Source of the DNA: Streptomyces chartreusis
Lineage (GTDB): Bacteria; Actinomycetota; Actinomycetes; Streptomycetales; Streptomycetaceae
DNA length: 64,000 nucleotides
Direction: 5' to 3'
NCBI RefSeq assembly: GCF_008704715.1
Contig: NZ_CP023689.1
Location: 1,116,001-1,180,000 of the forward strand
The notes under the pieces are model-generated. The model was not told the DNA's origin. It saw nothing but the letters and a program-made list of their open reading frames with translations, and ran no database searches. Below, piece by piece: positions 60,888 through 64,000 of this stretch (positions within the stretch are counted from its first letter, which is position 1; each line of letters opens with the position of its first letter). Made by a program: the position numbers and the translations under genes.

Positions 60888-60985
60888 AACCTGCCACACC
60901 CTCGACCAGGCTGAGGTGCGGCGAAGATGGCATGTGGAGTGACCGGTGCGGGGGTCCCGCCCCGCTGCCGGGCGGGAGGCGCCCG

Positions 60986-61480
60986 ATGAGCGAGCCGTTC
61001 GAGTTGCCGGGACTGTCCGCCGAGAAGGACTACGCCGGTGAGTCCTTCGCCCCCATCTACACCACCACGGTGACGGTGAACGGCGGCCCTTCGAGTCACG
61101 GACGGGCCTCCGGCAGGGCACGCTCGTCCGACGGGGTCCTCGACATCGACCTGCGCATGCCCGCCGAACTGGGCGGCGACGGCCGGGGCACGAACCCCGA
61201 GCAGCTGTTCGCGGCCGGGTTCGCCGCCTGCTTCCACGGCGCCCTGAGCCTGGTGGCACGCCAGGAGGAACTCGACCCGGCCCCGATCGCCGTCGAGGCC
61301 ACCGTGTCCTTCGGCCGCGACCCCGGCGACGGCGGCTACCTGCTGCACATCGACCTGCTGGTCGGCTGGCCGGACATCGACCCGGAGATCGCCGCCCCAC
61401 TCCTGGAGAGGGCCGACTCGCTGTGCCCGTACGCACGGATGGCCTGGCGGGGAACACCGACGACGATCACCTTGGCGTAG
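60986..61480 (+). CDS. ohr: Organic hydroperoxide resistance protein (Ohr/OsmC family)
   Basis: The protein has 164 residues, a little longer than typical Ohr at the N terminus. The peroxidatic Cys lies in NPEQLFAAGFAACFHGAL (about residues 70-87), the Ohr-type signature, and the resolving Cys in DSLCPYARM (about 145-153). The protein should reduce organic and lipid hydroperoxides using lipoyl or other dithiols in the cytoplasm. The start at 60986 has GGGAGG upstream. No OhrR gene is adjacent, unlike the common arrangement. Instead an ECF41-type promoter lies in front, suggesting control by the neighbouring sigma factor. Confidence 0.94.
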   Translation: MSEPFELPGLSAEKDYAGESFAPIYTTTVTVNGGPSSHGRASGRARSSDGVLDIDLRMPAELGGDGRGTNPEQLFAAGFAACFHGALSLVARQEELDPAPIAVEATVSFGRDPGDGGYLLHIDLLVGWPDIDPEIAAPLLERADSLCPYARMAWRGTPTTITLA

Positions 61481-61490
61481 GAGATCTCTG

Positions 61491-61517
61491 TGTCACAGAC
61501 CGGGGAGCTGCACGGTC
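61491..61517 (+). promoter_or_regulatory. ECF41-type promoter D (FAD-dependent reductase)
   Basis: TGTCACA at 61491-61497, 16 bases, then GGTC at 61514-61517. It starts 10 bp after the ohr stop and 62 bp separate it from the next GTG, so the reductase has its own promoter. Confidence 0.75.
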
Positions 61518-61579
61518 TGACGAGGTGACCCTCCGGACACCCGACTCGCCGTGTGCGACATCCGAGACGAGGAATCCCC

Positions 61580-62815
61580 GTGAACAACTTTGTGATCGTC
61601 GGCGGCGGCCTTGCCGCAGGCAAGGCGGCGGAGAAGCTGCGGGAGCACGGCCACAGCGGCCGGATCGTCATCGTCGGTGACGAACGTGAGAAGCCGTACG
61701 TGCGGCCGCCGCTGTCGAAGGGCTATCTGCTGGGCACGGAGGAGCGCGATTCGATCTTCGTGCATCCCGACGACTGGTACCTGGACAACGACGTCGAGCT
61801 GCTGCTCGGCACGCGCGCGAGCGCCATCGAGCCGAGCGCCCGGCAGGTGGCCCTGGAGGACGGCCGTCAGCTCTCCTACGACCAGCTCCTGCTGGCGACC
61901 GGATCGTCGCCGCGGCGGCTGGCCGTCCCGGGGGCCGACCTCGACAACGTCCTGTACCTGCGCCGGGTGGAGGACAGCGAACGGCTCAAGGCCGCCTTCC
62001 GGGCGGGCAGGAACATCGTCGTGATCGGCGGCGGATGGATCGGCCTGGAGACCGCGGCGGCCGCCCGGACGGCCGGCGCCGACGTGACCGTCCTCGAACA
62101 CTCGGAGCTTCCGCTGCTGAAGGTGCTGGGGCGGGAGGCGGCCGAGGTGTTCGCCGCGCTGCACGCCGACCACGGCGTCGAACTCCTGCCGAACGCGGGG
62201 GTGGAGTCGCTCACCGGGACCGACGGCAGGGTGAGCGGGGTGCGGCTCGCCGACGGCCGGCACGTGCCCGCGGACGCCGTGGTCGTCGGCATCGGCATCA
62301 CCCCGAACGTGGGGCTCGCCGAGGACGCGGGCCTGGAGGTGAACAACGGCATCGTGACCGACGAGCACCTGCGGACCTCGGTGGACGGCATCCTCGCCGC
62401 CGGTGACGTCGCCAACGCCCGCCACCCGCTGCTCGGCCGTCACCTGCGGGTCGAGCACTGGGCCAACGCCCTGCACCAGCCGGAGGTCGCCGCGCTGAGC
62501 ATGCTCGGCAGGGACGCCGTGTACGACCGGCTGCCGTACTTCTTCACCGATCAGTACGACCTCGGCATGGAGTACACGGGCCATGTGGAGCCGGGTGGCT
62601 ACGACCGTGTCGTCTTCCGGGGCGAGCCGTCCGAGCGCCGGTTCATCGCGTTCTGGATGGCGGGCCGTCGGGTGCTGGCCGGGATGAACGTCAACGTGTG
62701 GGACGTCGTCGACGCGATCCGCACGCTCATCACCTCCGGCGCGGACGTCGACGACAAGCTCCTCGCCGATCCCGACGTTCCCCTGGACCGCGTCCTGTCC
62801 GGACACGACAAGTGA
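61580..62815 (+). CDS. FAD-dependent ferredoxin reductase-like oxidoreductase
   Basis: The protein has 411 residues. The FAD motif is NFVIVGGGLAAGKAAEKL at the N terminus, the NAD(P)H motif is NIVVIGGGWIGLETAAAA near residue 145, the second FAD motif is GILAAGDVAN near 275, and a C-terminal reductase domain ends in WDVVDAIRTL. This layout matches putidaredoxin/rhodocoxin reductases that pass electrons from NAD(P)H to a ferredoxin for a P450. GTG at 61580 was preferred over the upstream GTG at 61553 because GAGG lies 7 bases before it and the FAD motif starts at once. No ferredoxin gene is in the window. Polyene clusters need ferredoxin and reductase for their P450s, so a link is possible but unproven. 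Confidence 0.93.
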   Translation: MNNFVIVGGGLAAGKAAEKLREHGHSGRIVIVGDEREKPYVRPPLSKGYLLGTEERDSIFVHPDDWYLDNDVELLLGTRASAIEPSARQVALEDGRQLSYDQLLLATGSSPRRLAVPGADLDNVLYLRRVEDSERLKAAFRAGRNIVVIGGGWIGLETAAAARTAGADVTVLEHSELPLLKVLGREAAEVFAALHADHGVELLPNAGVESLTGTDGRVSGVRLADGRHVPADAVVVGIGITPNVGLAEDAGLEVNNGIVTDEHLRTSVDGILAAGDVANARHPLLGRHLRVEHWANALHQPEVAALSMLGRDAVYDRLPYFFTDQYDLGMEYTGHVEPGGYDRVVFRGEPSERRFIAFWMAGRRVLAGMNVNVWDVVDAIRTLITSGADVDDKLLADPDVPLDRVLSGHDK

Positions 62816-62856
62816 CGACGAACACACGCAGAAGGGACCCCCGGGCGCCGGAAGAC

Positions 62857-62883
62857 TGTCACAGATGAGCCGCCGGTCCGGTC
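62857..62883 (+). promoter_or_regulatory. ECF41-type promoter E (fumarate reductase-like gene)
   Basis: TGTCACA at 62857-62863, 16 bases, then GGTC at 62880-62883. It is 34 bp from the GTG start of the flavoprotein gene. Confidence 0.75.
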
Positions 62884-62917
62884 GTAACTGGTGACATCCC
62901 CCCGATCGGAGAAGACC

Positions 62918-64000
62918 GTGGCTATCACCGAACAACGTCTTTCCACCATGGTGCTGGTGATCGGCACCGGCGGTGCGGGTCTGCGCGCGGCGATCGAACT
63001 GGCCGAGGCCGGTGTCGACGTCCTCGCGGTCGGCAAGCGCCCCAAGGAGGACGCACACACGGCGCTGGCCGCCGGCGGCATCAACGCGGCCCTGGCCACG
63101 ATGGACCCCGAGGACAGCTGGCAGCAGCACGCGGCGGACACGATCAAGGAGAGCTATCTGCTCGCCGATCCCCGCACCGTCGAGATCGTCACCCAGGGCG
63201 CCGCCCGCGGCATCGACGACCTGGAGCGGTACGGCATGGCCTTCGCCCGCGAGGAGGACGGCCGTATCTCCCAGCGGTTCTTCGGCGCGCACAAGTTCCG
63301 GCGGACCGCGTTCGCCGGCGACTACACCGGTCTGGAGATCCAGCGCACGCTCATCAGGCGAGCCCAGCAGCTCGACATCCCCGTGCTCGACGGTGTCTAC
63401 ATCACCCGGCTGCTGGTGCACGACGGCGCCGTCTTCGGTGCCTACGGCTTCGACCTCGCGAGCGGGCGGCGCTACCTGATCCAGGCGGACGCGGTGATCC
63501 TCGCCGCGGGCGGCCACACGCGGATCTGGCGGCGCACCTCCTCGCGGCGCGACGAGAACACCGGCGACTCCTTCCGGCTGGCCGTGGACGCGGGCGCGCG
63601 GCTGCGCGACGCCGAGCTGGTGCAGTTCCACCCCTCCGGGATCATCGAGCCGGAGAACGCGGCCGGGACCCTGGTCAGCGAGGCCGCCCGCGGCGAGGGC
63701 GGGATCCTGCGCAACGCCCTCGGGGAGCGGTTCATGGCCCGCTACGACCCCGACCGGATGGAGCTGTCCACGCGCGACCGGGTGGCCCTGGCCTCGTACA
63801 CGGAGATCAAGGAAGGGCGGGGCACGCCCAACGGCGCGGTGTGGCTCGACGTCTCCCATCTGCCCCGGCAGACGATCATGACGCGGCTCCCCCGCGTCTA
63901 CCAGACGCTGCTCGACCTGCAGATGCTGGACATCACCCGCGAGCCCATCGAGATCGCGCCGACCGCGCACTACTCGATGGGCGGGGTGTGGGTGCGTCCC
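62918..64000 (+). CDS. Fumarate reductase/succinate dehydrogenase flavoprotein subunit, partial
   Basis: The gene starts with GTG at 62918 (GGAGAAG upstream) and is open to the right edge, 361 codons. The N-terminal FAD motif is LVIGTGGAGLRAAIEL. AHTALAAGGINAAL follows, where the His is the usual site of covalent FAD attachment in SdhA/FrdA. Further motifs are FHPSGIIEPE, SEAARGEGGILRN and STRDRVA, followed by HYSMGGV at the edge (capping/active-site region). L-aspartate oxidase is the main alternative, but the covalent-FAD His context favours the SdhA/FrdA group. Iron-sulfur and membrane subunits would be expected downstream. It is the last of five units preceded by the TGTCACA element. Confidence 0.92.
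   Translation, partial: MAITEQRLSTMVLVIGTGGAGLRAAIELAEAGVDVLAVGKRPKEDAHTALAAGGINAALATMDPEDSWQQHAADTIKESYLLADPRTVEIVTQGAARGIDDLERYGMAFAREEDGRISQRFFGAHKFRRTAFAGDYTGLEIQRTLIRRAQQLDIPVLDGVYITRLLVHDGAVFGAYGFDLASGRRYLIQADAVILAAGGHTRIWRRTSSRRDENTGDSFRLAVDAGARLRDAELVQFHPSGIIEPENAAGTLVSEAARGEGGILRNALGERFMARYDPDRMELSTRDRVALASYTEIKEGRGTPNGAVWLDVSHLPRQTIMTRLPRVYQTLLDLQMLDITREPIEIAPTAHYSMGGVWVRP

Noticed and set aside
60932..60986. Upstream start at 60932 for the Ohr protein
   Set aside because: The added residues are Pro/Gly/Arg-rich, and the ATG at 60986 has a clear GGGAGG site.
61553..61580. GTG at 61553 as start of the FAD-dependent reductase
   Set aside because: There is no ribosome binding site, and the extra residues (MRHPRRGIP) precede the FAD motif without similarity. 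GTG at 61580 has GAGG at proper distance.

Overview
The window is high-GC actinobacterial DNA, almost certainly Streptomyces. Evidence for this: strong GC bias at third codon positions with long antisense shadow reading frames, GTG starts, a TTA leucine codon in a PKS gene, an SdhA-like flavoprotein and Ohr typical of the genus, and an embedded copy of a GC-rich motif common between Streptomyces genes. About 84% of the window (1-53985, minus strand) is three consecutive type I modular polyketide synthase (PKS) genes: an eight-module protein of 12,964 residues (15091-53985), a three-module protein of 4,854 residues (530-15094, overlapping the first by 4 bases) and the first 160 codons of a third PKS gene (1-481). 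The remaining 10 kb (54424-64000) is a set of small genes, mostly on the plus strand.

PKS logic. Docking domains order the proteins as PKS-A (15091-53985), PKS-B (530-15094), PKS-C (1-481). No loading module and no thioesterase is present. PKS-A starts with a docking domain that needs an upstream partner, so both ends of the assembly line lie outside the window. I number the modules 1-12 within the window. Modules 1-3 are KS-AT-DH-KR-ACP (three conjugated C=C). Module 4 is KR only (OH). Module 5 uses methylmalonyl-CoA with an A2-type KR (OH plus C-methyl). Module 6 is KR (OH). Module 7 has a degenerate KR (ketone). Module 8 is KR (OH). Module 9 is DH-ER-KR (CH2). Module 10 has no reductive domain (ketone). 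Module 11 has KR with a dead DH (OH). Every AT except that of module 5 carries the malonyl-type HAFH motif. The run polyene / OH / methyl+OH / OH / ketone / OH is the signature of the glycosylation and hemiketal region of mycosamine polyene macrolides (amphotericin, nystatin, pimaricin, rimocidin families). The window therefore most likely holds the right-hand part of a polyene macrolide cluster. The P450s, sugar genes and regulators expected for such a cluster are not here and would lie to the left.

Right flank. After a 438-bp divergent intergenic region come an AhpD/carboxymuconolactone decarboxylase-like gene, a cupin, an MGT-type glycosyltransferase, a small membrane protein and a serine-hydrolase-like protein, packed as one operon. 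A convergent galU follows, then a SAM methyltransferase, an ECF41-group (SigJ-like) sigma factor, an Ohr peroxidase, a ferredoxin-reductase-like flavoprotein and a partial fumarate reductase/succinate dehydrogenase flavoprotein.

Main observations. (i) A bipartite element TGTCACA-N16-(G/T)GTC occurs five times with identical spacing and orientation, each time in front of a gene start between 54.3 and 62.9 kb. It closely matches the promoter known for ECF41 sigma factors, and one such sigma factor is encoded in the middle of the block, so this looks like a local, multi-operon ECF41 regulon of redox genes. (ii) The KR of module 7 is decaying and has been expanded by nested in-frame tandem repeats. 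(iii) A Streptomyces interspersed intergenic repeat sits in frame inside the module 5 KR linker. (iv) Tracts with unusual T-rich third codon positions are shared almost identically between modules 1, 2 and 3, which indicates gene conversion.
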